DNA from: Tetrapyrgos nigripes
Lineage: Eukaryota; Basidiomycota; Agaricomycetes; Agaricales; Campanellaceae
Direction: 5' to 3'
Assembly: GCA_013368315.1 (NCBI GenBank)
Contig: JAACJM010000192.1
Location: forward strand, 62,001 to 126,000
Length of the DNA stretch: 64,000 nt
The position numbers and the translations under genes are program-made. The notes beneath the pieces are model-generated. The model did no database searches. It saw only the letters and a list, made by a program, of their open reading frames with translations, and was not told the origin of the DNA. Position 1 is the stretch's first letter, and every line of letters begins with the position of its first letter. Shown piece after piece: positions 12,301 through 23,373 of the stretch.

Positions 12301-14436
12301 GAACTGGGACTGGGACTGGGACTGGGACTGTGACCTGGCTTTATGGTTGTAGTTGAAGTTGTATTCAACGCCGATGCTATCATATATCCTTGTTTTTGCT
12401 TCTTTTTTTTTTTTTTTTGTTTTCTTTGTTTTCTTTTTTTTTTTTCATTGTATGACCTATGGGGCCAGGGTAGAGGCTCCAGATCCAAGTGTGTTCTGCA
12501 TTGGGATTTGGATTTTTGATCTGGCATTTGTGTTTGTGTTTGCATGATATCAAAGTGTACAAGACAGAGGCGTGTTGCCTCAGGTACACCTGGGGTGGCT
12601 GTACATGCCATCCTACACTGGGCATTTCACGTTGCAGACTACAGATGAGTGGACTATCTTCATCTCTGTCTCTCATCTTTAGTCTCATCCTCATCTTGTT
12701 CTCATTTTCTTGAAGCAGGCCCAGGAGTCAGATGATGAAAGAGAGGGCATATATAGACATACTCCTTAGGGGAGTCAACCTAAATGTGGGGAGTGAGTTT
12801 GAGTGTGAGGGTGAATACATGTCTGGATTTAGGTTTGGCTTTGGCTTTGACGAGTGAGAATGAGACTCTCACAGCAGGGTTACGAGGCTGACTGAAAGAA
12901 GGAATCGTCCTTTAGCCTGTGCTTTTGCATGAGGCTGTGTCATGCCTGTGTGCAGGAACATTTTGTACATGTTTGTTTCTTCTGTCCATCATGTGTTTGT
13001 TTGCTTTGTCCAAACATCACACTGCACTGTGCACATGTATGTAATGTCTCGTTGTTTTTCGTTGTCTTTCTTCCTCTTTCTTGGCCATCATAATGCTACC
13101 TTTTGGTTCTTCTTTTTCTAATTTTCATGCTGCAACTGGTGGATACTGACCAGTATGCATATGTTCACAATGTTCAAGTTGGGTTCTTTTAACCAAAGTT
13201 CTACATTCTAATGTACTTTCTAGTGTATTTTTCCTGCATTTTCAGTTACTGCCGATGGACTGGTAGATGCAAATGTCAGGTATGTTTGCTCTGTAGGTTT
13301 CTAACATCAATTTTGTTTAACTTTTTCTCTCTATAGGACATCCACAATGGCAGCCCCTGGTGAGTTCTTCAACATTGTCATATGTGGGTCCAAGAGAAAG
13401 TAACTGTACTTTAAATTGTATCACCTCCTTGTACTGTATATTTTTTGATGAGGTTGGTTTATCACTCCTTACAACAAATACACTGTCTTTCCTGATTGTA
13501 ACAACTTTCAGCCAAGTTTACACCACACTGCTGTGATGTGTCACAGTTTTTACAGTCTTTACCCCTATTCACATATTGTGATCTATTCTCTGTGACATGT
13601 GGTTATCAGATGATCGCTCTGTAGTTTACACATGACTAGCTCCATTGACACACCCATTATTTCATCATATCACATCATACTTAGTAGTTACTTTCCATCA
13701 TATTGCATCATTATTAGCAGTACATTACTCATGTGCGTCGGTAAGCATATCCTTACAAAACAGATCCATGCTATTGGTCAATTACTGCCTTACTCATCAA
13801 TCTGCTCATTGTTTCGAGTATGTGCATCAGTCAGCACATCAGTCAGCTAGATACCAGGGGTCTTAAGTAGTGTCTGGGGTCTTAGAGTACTTGTATATAA
13901 GCTGTAGTGTCTGAGCCAGTAGGACTCAGACTTAACAACATCTTTTTGTATCTACAAGCATCTCTTCTTCATCAACCTAAGTCCTATCTCTACTTCCCCT
14001 CATCTCTTCTTCCTTTCAAGAGACCAGAGAACTAGGTGAGTATAAGATTTGTGATACAATGGCCCACATCTACTTCATCAGGGGGAGTTAGTGCAGGTGC
14101 GGGCACTAGTTGAGCTTGTGACTTTGGGTATGTGCATCAGTATAGGTATGCATATGTGTATATGTGGGATGCAACTCATGCTACATACACATGACTATCT
14201 GTGTATTGTTAGTCTGGATCCTCGAGACTATACTCATGCCGAGATGGATGTGTAACTGGATCTAGAGCTGAAGTTGAAGCTTCTGAGGAAGGGTCTACTG
14301 GTTTCATTGTTTTTGTCCTCGTTGTCTTGTTTGTCTTCGTCGTTTTGAGTGCATGAGGCTATCCTAGTTCCAACAGTGCATTTCCAGTTTTTCCTTCTCC
14401 TTCTCTACTATGTACTTCTACTTGTCTGTTTACCTG
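9377..14436. other. Long stretch with no recognisable gene
   Basis: Only short, composition-driven open frames are present. Small features: an imperfect direct repeat GTGTAAG(T/A)ACATGTGAAA near 9,788 and 9,842; a purine-rich tract at 10,740-10,970; a GGGACT hexamer array at 12,304-12,330; two poly-T tracts at 12,404-12,445. A TATATAAG motif sits in a possible LTR-like context near 13,900. An 82-codon frame at 10,105-10,353 and others to 10,734 match nothing I know. Confidence 0.4.
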
Positions 14437-14995
14437 TCATTCGAGTACAAAACTACTCATTGTCTGTTCCTTGTGTCTGTTCCTCTGTCGCCTTGCACCC
14501 TTCTTATCTGAGTATGAATCACCCAGTGAGAAATATGATGTATGATTCGGAATGAGGTAGAAGTCCCCTCGGAAGACAGGGTATGGGGTGGGTAGTCTGG
14601 TGTTGACTTCAACATTATGGGCACGGTTGGATAGCATCCCAGGGGATGAGAACAAGGACACAAGAGACGATGGTGATAGTGTTGCTGTCGCTGTTTTTTG
14701 GGATCCTGTAGCCATAGTTGTGGCCATCCATTTTTTGAGTTTGGCTTTCGTTTTGGTTTGGGTTGACGATGCGCATGTGTAGAATGGCATGGATTACAAG
14801 TTGCATCGAGAGGTTGGGTTTGTCTCATAGTCTAGTGGGCTGGAGGTCAAAGTTTCAGGCGAGCCAATCCTCTGAATGACAGAAGTGGCCCTTGGAGGTC
14901 CACGTGCTTCTCTTTTTTCTCGTCTTGTTATCTGGATCCTTCTCTTTCCTCTCCTTTATTGGCTTTCCTTTCTCGTCATACTCCATCAGCCATAC
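14437..14995 (-). other. Unrecognised open segments downstream of the membrane protein gene
   Basis: A minus-strand segment from about 14,995 reads YDEKGKPIKERKEKDPDNKT, followed by an Arg/Ser-rich continuation, and a 117-codon frame lies at 14,790-14,437. They could be decayed exons of one gene. They could equally be part of the 3' flank of the gene at 15,059-16,752. No family is recognised and the coding status is uncertain. Confidence 0.2.
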
Positions 14996-15058
14996 ATATG
15001 TGCATAAATATAAAATTTAGAAGCTATCGTAAAACCACCAAAGCCTCTACTTCTCAAT

Positions 15059-16752
15059 TCATATAACTGACTTGTTTCCATTATTATGCCTGGAGATGTC
15101 CAAAATGCTATCTCTTTGTGCTTCAGAGCTGACTTCCACCATTCCGTTTGGCATTGATTCGGGAAGAGTTATTGAAGACCCAACATGACCTGGCTGTGCT
15201 TTAAAAGTTGACAGAGAGCCTCGAACATTATCAGTGCTAACCCCAAGTCCAGCACGGACAATGATCAGAATTGGGACAATACCCTGTTGAGAGGATTTTT
15301 GTTAGCCCGAGTGTCAATGATATCAAGTAGGTAGAGGATTTAGTGTAAAGTGAAAAAGTGTCACTTACAGCTATTTGGATAAGAAGATGATAAATCAAAT
15401 TTGGATCTAATAAGTTCCGAACTGACTGTGTAGTCAAAATGAGGATTGCAGCTGAATAGATCAGACCAGATTCAATCCTAATAGTTACAGCACCTGAAGT
15501 TAAAGCTGTTTTCTAAGAACAGGAGAATACAAAATCCTACGTGATTGAGATTGCAGATGTGTATTGATTGAAAAGTTTTCTGCCTAGAATCATCCTTGCT
15601 GAACGTTGGATATACCAGATCCTCCCAGCTGTGAGATTGTGAATAGTTAGATGATCTGTCAAACTGTCAAAGTGGGTGCTCACCAATCATGGCAGACAGT
15701 AAAAAATTGACAATGAGATTAATGATCGGGAAGACAATAAAGATTTTTTCGTGCATGTCCCGACTAAAAATTCCTCGAATGTATATCAGCCCCGCGACTA
15801 AACAGCACGGTCAGTAATCCTCTAGTACCAAGGATAAAAACTGAAATCACTATTGTTTGCTGCTGAAATTATGATAGCACCTATCAATAACAGCTTTTGG
15901 TTTCCCCAAATGACATAGCATCGATGGATCTATAAGAACAAGTTGAAATCGTGGAATTTATCATTCTGGAGTCCTGATGATTGCCACAAGAGCTTACCAG
16001 GATCGAGTCCGCTACAATACTGAAAGCATATGAAAAATTATGAAGAAATGCTGTTTGTAGTAGTAGCCTTGAAGGACGTACTTTGTTGCAACATGGAGGA
16101 ATACTGGCACATTGAGCAATTCAATTGTGGATGGGAGTGCGAAAACCGTGCCATTGGTTTTGTCTCCAGAGCTAGGAATAGCAAGGATGTGTTCAGTGGT
16201 GCATAAAAAGCTGAAGCTGGCATACTGCAGACGTATTCTCACCCAATTTCTGGATCTTGAACCCTAGCACACTTCAGAGATCATCAAATGATAGAAAATT
16301 TCAATATTGTTACAGAATCATGATGGAAGATCTGCACCCACAGTGTATGCTATAGCGTGACCCATCCCAGCTGTGGCAGCTGCGAACAATAAGGTGCTGG
16401 TGACCACATGAAACCAGAATCTTGCTTTCCGCTTTCTTTTGATGAGGACGTATAAGCAGACGCTAAAAAGTACCACAAAGGTTCCTAGTAGAGGTTGGAG
16501 TGTTAATATGATAGAGAAGCATAGACATCAAGCATTTTGAAAATAATAAATGCCCTACATACCATATAAAAGTGTCACAATCTGTCAAACAATCATGTTT
16601 TATGGTCAGTGCTTAGACAAAAAAGAGTATAGGACGGACAAGCTTACAGCTAGAGATATAATGTAACCATGAACAATTGACTGATCTGTATGGAAAGCAG
16701 ACTCATCTGCAGCCTTCAGTCCAGATAGGCCTCCTATATTTTGCAGTGTCAT
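15059..16752 (-). CDS. Multi-pass membrane protein of the fungal seven-helix type, function unknown
   Basis: A spliced minus-strand gene. Exon 1 (16,752-16,648) runs from MTLQNIGG to HGYIISLA, and its donor is GTAAGCT. Exon 2 is only 19 nt (16,581-16,563) and exon 3 starts at 16,484. Joined, exons 2-3 read IVTLLYGTFVVLFSVCLYVL, then a basic loop IKRKRKARFW and a second hydrophobic helix. Further exons give DSILIHRCYVIWGNQKLLLIG (near 15,900), hydrophobic helices near 15,750, IRIESGLIYSAAILIL (15,480-15,430), NLLDPNLIYHLLIQIA, and after a clean intron GIVPILIIVRAGLGVSTDN. A hydrophilic Ser-rich tail ends at 15,059. RCYVIWG and PxLIIVRxxLG recur in a large Agaricomycete family of predicted seven-helix membrane proteins with unknown ligand. 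The junctions between 16,330 and 16,000 are unclear, so one internal exon is provisional. I see no certain inactivating change. Confidence 0.65.
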
Positions 16753-16863
16753 ATTGACTCTTCCTGAAACAGACATTTACAAGGCGAAGAAGCTTAGGTG
16801 AGCGGATGATGAGAGTTGACCAATGTGTCCCCCAGCGAGCCTTTTATATAGATTTTGAACACA

Positions 16864-17497
16864 TCAGCCATCACTCGAGCTCTGCCAATACACAAACATG
16901 CCAAGTGCTTGCCTCTCATGATCTAACTGATGATCTCTCAGTGCGGACTCGAAGTACTTAACTGCTGCCCAGCATTTTGATACAGAATTCTTGATCAAAT
17001 TTGACAATGTACGTACTGCAATGGGACAGAAGGCATGCACCATCAATGCCAGTGCACCACTGGCGTACATTATGGACCGCCACTACATAAATAAATTATA
17101 AGCGTCATCACCACTATGTACACGACTTCTTCTCGGAGCGTACGGATGCGCTGCCGGACTGACTCATCTCAGAGTTTCATCCAAGCTTGTAATGCAATCG
17201 CAAGGATCCTCACTTCAGAGCAGAGAAAGAGCGCGAAAGCCACCAGTCACTGTGGCCGCAGTGTGGCGGTTGAATGATGCGATTTGAAGGCGATGCCAAA
17301 CAAGATCAAACTGTCCCCTGCCGAACAATTACGAGGCCCTTTAGGGTCTCGTTCTTATAATCTGACGCTTCCGCGTGTGGCTATGCAATTTGGATATACG
17401 ATTTTCTTACTAATTTCCGGCTCGGCTTCCGATAGAATGCCTACCGGACAGCGCTCGTTTAGCGCTTGCTACTCAATCTGTATTTACCGGCATCGGA
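16864..17497. other. Intergenic stretch upstream of the membrane protein gene
   Basis: A 68-codon minus-strand frame (17,070-16,864) matches nothing recognisable. The segment 17,280-17,497 is rich in CCGGC / CCGAT motifs and leads straight into the Helitron start at 17,498. Promoter elements for the membrane gene cannot be pinned down. Confidence 0.3.
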
Positions 17498-18419
17498 TCT
17501 ATACTACCGGCGGTGTTTGCCGTCAGACCATGTGCTTGACACGCCGAAAGGACGTTTCTATCGGCTCGACGGATAGGCGAGCAAATAGTTGTACGAAAGT
17601 AGGATATATTTGTAATCTAGATATATGTACAAATAAATGATATATTCGGACTCTGAATCTTTGTACAGAAAGAACATACATTTGGAGACCTTTAATTACA
17701 CCTGATAAGTACACGAAAAGATGGCACATGTGATGTATAGAAAGAAGTACAAAAAGACTGTCTAATTTGTACAACTATTGAAGCAAAAGAAAGATGGTCT
17801 ATTGCTCACACGGAATTGAGTCCAGAAATGCTGTATATCTGGGCTTCAGATATAGGCACAGATAGGAGTCTGAATAGACCAACTATCTAAAGTTCAGATA
17901 GGTCGGTTGATAGATGATATTTTGAGAGACAGAATAGGACGCAGGTGCGTCAGTGGCTTGACGCAGTCGCGTCTCCAACGCGTTCACGGCGAAACGTCTC
18001 TGCGTGCAAGAATATAGTAATGTAAGTACTTCATGTAGTTTCTTTTTGAAGGATGAGAGTGTGTGAGTAAAAGCAGTTACACCGGCTTTGCGTGTCTTCG
18101 TACGTCTATCATATTACTGATGAACGCCTTCATAGCTTCTATTCTTGACCCCCATCCCTGATTTCATCCTACATACCCGACAGTATGGAAAGCCGGAAGG
18201 CCCTCACTTTAAGCGAGATAGATTTTGATTTCTGACGCTGAGACCCCGGGCACAGCCATTTTGGAAATCAGTCAATATTAATAATACATTTATACATAGG
18301 TGCACAGTTTGGACTGGAGTGCACTCCTGAAGCAAGTTGACCGAGTCTAGAGTTGATTGTACATACCAAAATAGTGCAGTAGTTCTAATAGAAAGTGCAT
18401 GGAAATGCTGGGCAGAAAT

Positions 18420-18550
18420 CACGCCGAAAAGACAAAAATATCCGCTCGACGGATAGATCACATCATTACTACTGATATAAGATATATATGTAAACAAGTG
18501 TGTTTCTGTACGCCTTTCTGCCGAGCGGATATTTTTGTATTTTCAGCGTG
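18420..18550. mobile_element. 131-bp MITE with CACGC ends and AAT target duplication (left arm)
   Basis: Ends CACGCCGAAAAGACAAAAAT and, inverted, CACGCTGAAAATACAAAAAT continue into ATCCGCTCG. Direct repeats AAT lie at 18,417-18,419 and 18,551-18,553. The termini match those of the host 6.7-kb element (CACGCCGAAAG), so both probably use the same transposase, with a 3-bp duplication as in CACTA-type elements. Confidence 0.8.
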
Positions 18551-18629
18551 AATGGCCTTGCGATACACGTGGTGTCGGTGGTCCAATATAGATATTCAAC
18601 AACTTCATAAGTTGAATAATGATCGCGAC

Positions 18630-18935
18630 TGTAATGGAACGACCCCTACCTGGTTGTAAGCATCTTGTATTCTGTTTCTTTGAGTTTCCTATGTCTTGAT
18701 CTACCATACTTACAATGTAATTGATGCATCGGGCATCCATTTCTCCTCCTTTCTTTCCTTTTCTATGGCATTCTAATAAATGTTCCCTTCTATTCTAGAT
18801 ACTTCTAATGACTCATAGCTTAAGTATATAAGTATCTTGGTATGTACCCCTGTAATGACCTTTCCTGCCTCGCAATACACACCTGTGCTTCAATCTTATA
18901 TCTTGACTGATCATAAGCCGGCATCCTTAGTAACG
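18630..18935 (+). repeat. LTR-like block of about 305 bp (left arm)
   Basis: The block starts TGTAATGGAACGACC and ends CCTTAGTAACG; its partner in the right arm ends AGTAACA. It holds a TATATAAGTATC motif two-thirds along, followed by TGTACCCC and a pyrimidine-rich region, the layout of a small fungal LTR (TG...CA, TATA box). The 5-bp flanks do not match clearly, so a solo LTR is only a possibility. Confidence 0.35.
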
Positions 18936-19649
18936 CGCAAGCTTGCGTTTTGTGTGATTTAGAAAGTTATAGCTACCCGCGGGTAGCTAAGATAGGGGCT
19001 TGAGCTCTATAGCCTTAGAAACGCAGCTTGAAGATATCAAACTAGTACAACATGCCAGAAATAATCAAAAGTACGGGTGATAAGCAAGAATACACAGCGA
19101 GGAGTATTGGCGAAGTGTAATCATCTTTGGTAAAATTAGGATTAACACAGCCACTGGACCCACTGCACAGATCGACTGGATGCACGGACTCTGGTGGACA
19201 CACCTGGACGCAAAAATCTAGGTGCCATATACAGTGTAAACGCACGGTATGTAGACGCACGCGTTTACATAAACGCGAGGTGTAAACGCAAAATTCATTC
19301 TACCGTCGGGAACCTGGTATTTCTCGGTAATGCGAAAGCTTGCCTTGATTTGAGTACCTTTTTCTCACTACTGATTATCTTAGAGTATCCTGAACCCGAA
19401 CCAAACCCGTGGTTCCCACCGGTTTGGTTCTTTACAGCGACGTGAATTGACAAGGATAGACACAGAATTGCATATTGAACAGAGGAGTGCACATTGGATC
19501 TTGGTATAGCAGTAAAGCACATATCAGAGAGAGGAGTGCATATGAGATTTGAGATTCTAAGTCTAAGTCTAAATAAATATTGAAGTATAGTATAGAGGTA
19601 CATTTAAGTATCATTGACCAGGTCTGTGAGCGCATCAAATGCCTTCCGC

Positions 19650-20090
19650 TTCTCCTCAGCACTTGTTTCTCAAGGCTACCAAGCCTCAAAACTACCCTTT
19701 TGGAGTTACAGTATATGTACGTGCTTCCTTTGTAGTGACACGCTTCTTGCCAATTTATGCTTCGAGGAGCCTCGAAACTACCCTTCTTCTATACTGGTAC
19801 ATGTGCTTCACTTGCTTCGAGGCTACCAAGCCTCAAAACTACCTGTTCGAAATTACAGTATATGTACGTGCTTCCTTTGTAGTTACATGCTTCTTACTGC
19901 TTTGTATCTTACCACTTTATACTTATGTGCTTCTTACCACTTTGTAGGGGGTTGTACTATGTATGTGCTTTGTACGTGCTTTTCACCACTTTTTTATGTA
20001 CCGCTTTGTGCTTTGTACATGCTTTTTACCGCTTTGTACTTCAACTACGTGCTTCGAGGCTACATGAGGCTACAAGGATATGTAGTACCT
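19650..20090 (+). repeat. Imperfect tandem GCTTC / TACTACAAAG minisatellite (left arm)
   Basis: Units such as TACGTGCTTCCTTTGTAGT, CTTCTTACCGCTTTGTA and GCTTCGAGGCTACCAAGCCTC recur with variation. The mirror-image copy lies at about 22,080-22,480. Confidence 0.6.
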
Positions 20091-20736
20091 TATGATACAT
20101 AGAGTATCCTGCTCTATGTACAACTGCTCTATGTACCTACAAAACATGTTCCTACCTCTATGTACACTGTTGGATATGGAATCAATATATTGCCCCAAAA
20201 TCGAAAATGGGATGAATTTAGGACACTCATGAGCATGTACAACTATAATTTGAAGCCATAAGAAAGAGAGAAGTATGACTTCAGGAGCCGTCAAAGTGGA
20301 CATATGCATTTTCTGCTATGTGGAAATTGCCGCCTGGCCACATGCCCAGGCCCCTTTGTGGCCATTTCGGTGGAGTAGTCTTTCTACAATGCAATACATC
20401 TATGTACCATCCTATAGAGTCTTTATATTGCATATCAGAAAACTAAGACCCTTATGAATAGTGTTTAGCATGGATAAATGTCTAGATTGCATGTAAAGTT
20501 CAAAAATATTCCAAAATCCATTGAAAATACGAAGTTTTACATTCAGTCTGCTTGAAAATTGATGTTCAGAAGGAGAAAGAGCCTGGACCCTGATGTATTT
20601 ACTCATCTTGGATGTCTGAATAGGAGCATTGCAATTTTAAGTATCACTGAGATCCAGTAATTTGGAAAAAGAGATCCCAATGTGGAATGCATCAGGCTTG
20701 TTAAAAGCCAGCACATCAACTTATGATACAAGTTCT

Positions 20737-21429
20737 GGTAACCCTCACCCTCATTTCAGCATGCTACTGGATGCCCTGGTGGTGTGTTAAAAGAAAAATC
20801 CATTCAAGAGCTGCGACAGTGAAAGGAGCGGCTTATTAACAGTCTTAAAATGATGCAACAGGTTGCAATCAACAAAATCGATGGTATATTTCCACTACGC
20901 ACTGGATCTCCAAAACTCGCTTTGCGTCAATCCACATTAGCCAATCCTCAACCCTCCAAATTACCCCTCATTCCAAAGAAGCACAAACTCAATACTGCCA
21001 ATTCTGACCCATGGCAAAATGCTTAGCAGAAAGCTCCTAGAAAGCCCAAGATTGACTCACAAAGGTAATTCTGATTTGATCTGAGAATAATCTTCTAATT
21101 TGTTTTGTTTTGAACATAGATCTGTCTGTACTTGTACTCAGGTATCTTTGGACATGTATTTTGGCAAAAAGTCAAATTATTGCATTAATGTTATATTCTA
21201 CTGTATTAGATTGTATCTACTGACCACTATCTACTACTATGCCATCTAGCATTTGTGTAACATTTGTAGAAGATTCACATTCAGTGGCACTGTGCTGTTC
21301 CTTAGCAAGTGAAAAGCACAGCCACTTTGTTGAATCTGAGGCACTTCCATGACAGGTCCTGAAGTCATAGTTCCCAACCTCTTTTGGCTCCAAATCCCCT
21401 TTGAACTTATTGGCTGGGGTTTGACCTTT
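20737..21429. other. Spacer between the arms of the giant inverted repeat
   Basis: About 0.7 kb without an inverted partner. A + strand segment near 20,890-21,060 could encode a short Ser/Pro/Lys-rich stretch (frame containing KLPLIPKKHKLNTANSDPW), but no family is recognised. The right part (21,217-21,486) has an 89-codon minus-strand frame that crosses into the right arm. Confidence 0.4.
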
Positions 21430-22878
21430 ACCAGAACTTGTATCATAAGATGTGCTGGCTTTTAACAAGCCTGATGCATTCCACATTGGGATCTCTTTTT
21501 TTCCAAATTACTGGATCTCAGTGATACTTAAAATTGCAATGCTCCTATTCAGACATCCAAGATGAGTAAATACATCAGGGTCCAGGCTCTTTCTCCTTCT
21601 GAACATCAATTTTCAAGCAGACTGAATGTAAAACTTCGCATTTTCAATGGATTTTGGAATATTTTTGAACTTTACATGCAATCTAGACATTTATCCATGC
21701 TAAACACTATTCATAAGGGTCTTAGTTTTCTGATATGCAATATAAATACTCTATAGGATAGTACATAGATGTATTGCATTGTAGAAAGACTACTACGCCA
21801 AAATGGCCACAAAGGGGCCTGGGCATGTGGCCAGCCGGCAATTTCGGCATAGCAGAAAATGCATATGTCCACTTTGATGGCTCCTGAAGTCATACTTCTC
21901 TCTTTCTTATGGCTTCAAATTATAGTTGTACGTGCTCATGAGTGTCCTAAATTCATCCTATTTTTGATTTTGGGGCAATATATTGATTCCATATCTAATA
22001 GTGTACATAGAGGTAGGAACATGTGTTGTAGGTACATAGAGCGGTTGTACATAGAGCAAGATACTCTATGTATCGTAAGGTACTACATATGCTTGTAGTC
22101 TCGTGTAGCCTCGAAGCATGTAGTTGAAGTACAAAGTGGTAAAAAGCATGTACAAAGCACAAAGCGGTATATAAAAAAGCGGTGAAAAGACGTACAAAGC
22201 ACATACATAGTACAACCCCCTACAAAGCGGTAAGAAGCACATAAGTATAAAGTGGTAAATACAAAGCAGTAAGAAGCATGTAACTACAAAGGAAGCACGT
22301 ACATATACTGTAACTTCGAAGGGGTAGTTTCGAGGCTTGTCAGCAAGCGAAGCACATGTACCAGTATAGAAGAAGGGTAGTTTCGAGGCTCCTCAAAGCA
22401 TAAATTGGCAAGAAGCGCATAACTACAAAGGAAGCATGTACATATACTGTAACTCCGAAAGGGTAGTTTCGAGGCAGTGCTGAGGAGAAGTGGAAGGTAT
22501 TTGATGCGCTCAGAGACCTGGTCAATGATACTTAAATGTACCTCTATACTATACTTCAATATTTATTTAGACTTAGACTTAGAATCTCAAATCTCATATG
22601 CACCCCTCTCTGATATGTGCTTTACTGCTATACCAAGATCTAATGTGCACTCCTCTGTTCAATATGCAATTCTGTGTCTATCCTTGTCAATTCACATCGC
22701 TGTAAAGAACCAAACTGGTGGGAACCACAGGTTTGGTTCGGGTTCAGGATACTCTAAGATAATCAGTAGTGAGAAAAAGGTACTTAAATCAAGGCAAGCT
22801 TTCGCATTACCGAGAAATACCAGGTTCCTGGCTGGTGGTCAGTCAAGGTCGAGAAACAGCACACTAAGCAAGCTTGCG

Positions 22879-23181
22879 TGTTACTAAGGATGCCAGCTTA
22901 TGATCAGTCAAGATGTAAGATTGAAGCAAAGGTGTGTATTGCGAGGCAGGAAAGGTCATTACAGGGGTACATACCAAGATACTTATATACTTAAGCTGTG
23001 AGTCATTAGAAGTATCTAGAATAGAAGGGAACATTTATTAGAATGCCATAGAAAAGGAAAGAAAGGAGAAACGGATGCCCGAAGCATCAATTACATTGTA
23101 AGTACAGTAGATCAAGACATAGGAAACTCAAAGAAACAGAATACAAGATGCTTACAACCAGGTAGGGGTCGTTCCATTACA
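22879..23181 (-). repeat. LTR-like block (right arm)
   Basis: Starts TGTTACTAAGGATGCC and ends CGTTCCATTACA on the + strand; the inverted partner of 18,630-18,935. It has intact TG...CA ends here, slightly better preserved than in the left arm. Confidence 0.35.
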
Positions 23182-23247
23182 GTCGCGATCATTATTCAAC
23201 TTATGAAGTTGGTGAATGTCTGACACCACGTGTATCGCAAGGCCATT

Positions 23248-23373
23248 CACGCCGAAAATACAAAAATATCCGCTCGGCAGAAAGGCGTACAGAAACACGC
23301 TTTTTTACAGATATATCTTATATCAGCAGTAGTGATGTGATCTATCCGTCGAGCGGATATTTTTGTCAGCGTG
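23248..23373. mobile_element. 126-bp MITE with CACGC ends and ATT target duplication (right arm)
   Basis: Inverted copy of the MITE at 18,420-18,550. The flanks ATT (23,245-23,247 and 23,374-23,376) are the reverse complement of the AAT seen in the left arm, so this is the same insertion event, duplicated with the arm. Confidence 0.8.

Larger units (their letters stand above)
17540..20736 (+). repeat. Left arm of the giant inverted repeat
   Basis: This arm pairs with 21,430-24,234. Landmarks in order: terminal CACGCC block, MITE (18,420-18,550), LTR-like block (18,630-18,935), an extra segment of about 380 bp (18,940-19,312) absent from the other arm, and a GAACC / GGTTC-rich block near 19,390. 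Then a tandem GTGCTTCCTTTGTAGTTACATG-type region (19,650-20,090) and an inner part ending CAAGTTCTGGTAA at about 20,736. Open frames here, including a 162-codon one at 19,614-20,102, follow from the short tandem repeats and are not convincing genes. Confidence 0.8.

Noticed and set aside
12404..12445. Poly-T tracts as evidence for a retrotransposed sequence (poly-A tail on the minus strand)
   Set aside because: No coding sequence or duplication nearby; many T-runs of this kind occur in the region.
13590..14100. Possible LTR with TATATAAG and a GGGGGAG tract near 14,086
   Set aside because: TG...CA borders are not clear, no 5-bp duplication, no retroelement coding sequence anywhere near.
19614..20102. 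162-codon open frame in the left palindrome arm
   Set aside because: It arises from tandem short repeats without stop codons; the protein is repetitive and has no domain; the mirror copy in the other arm is broken up.
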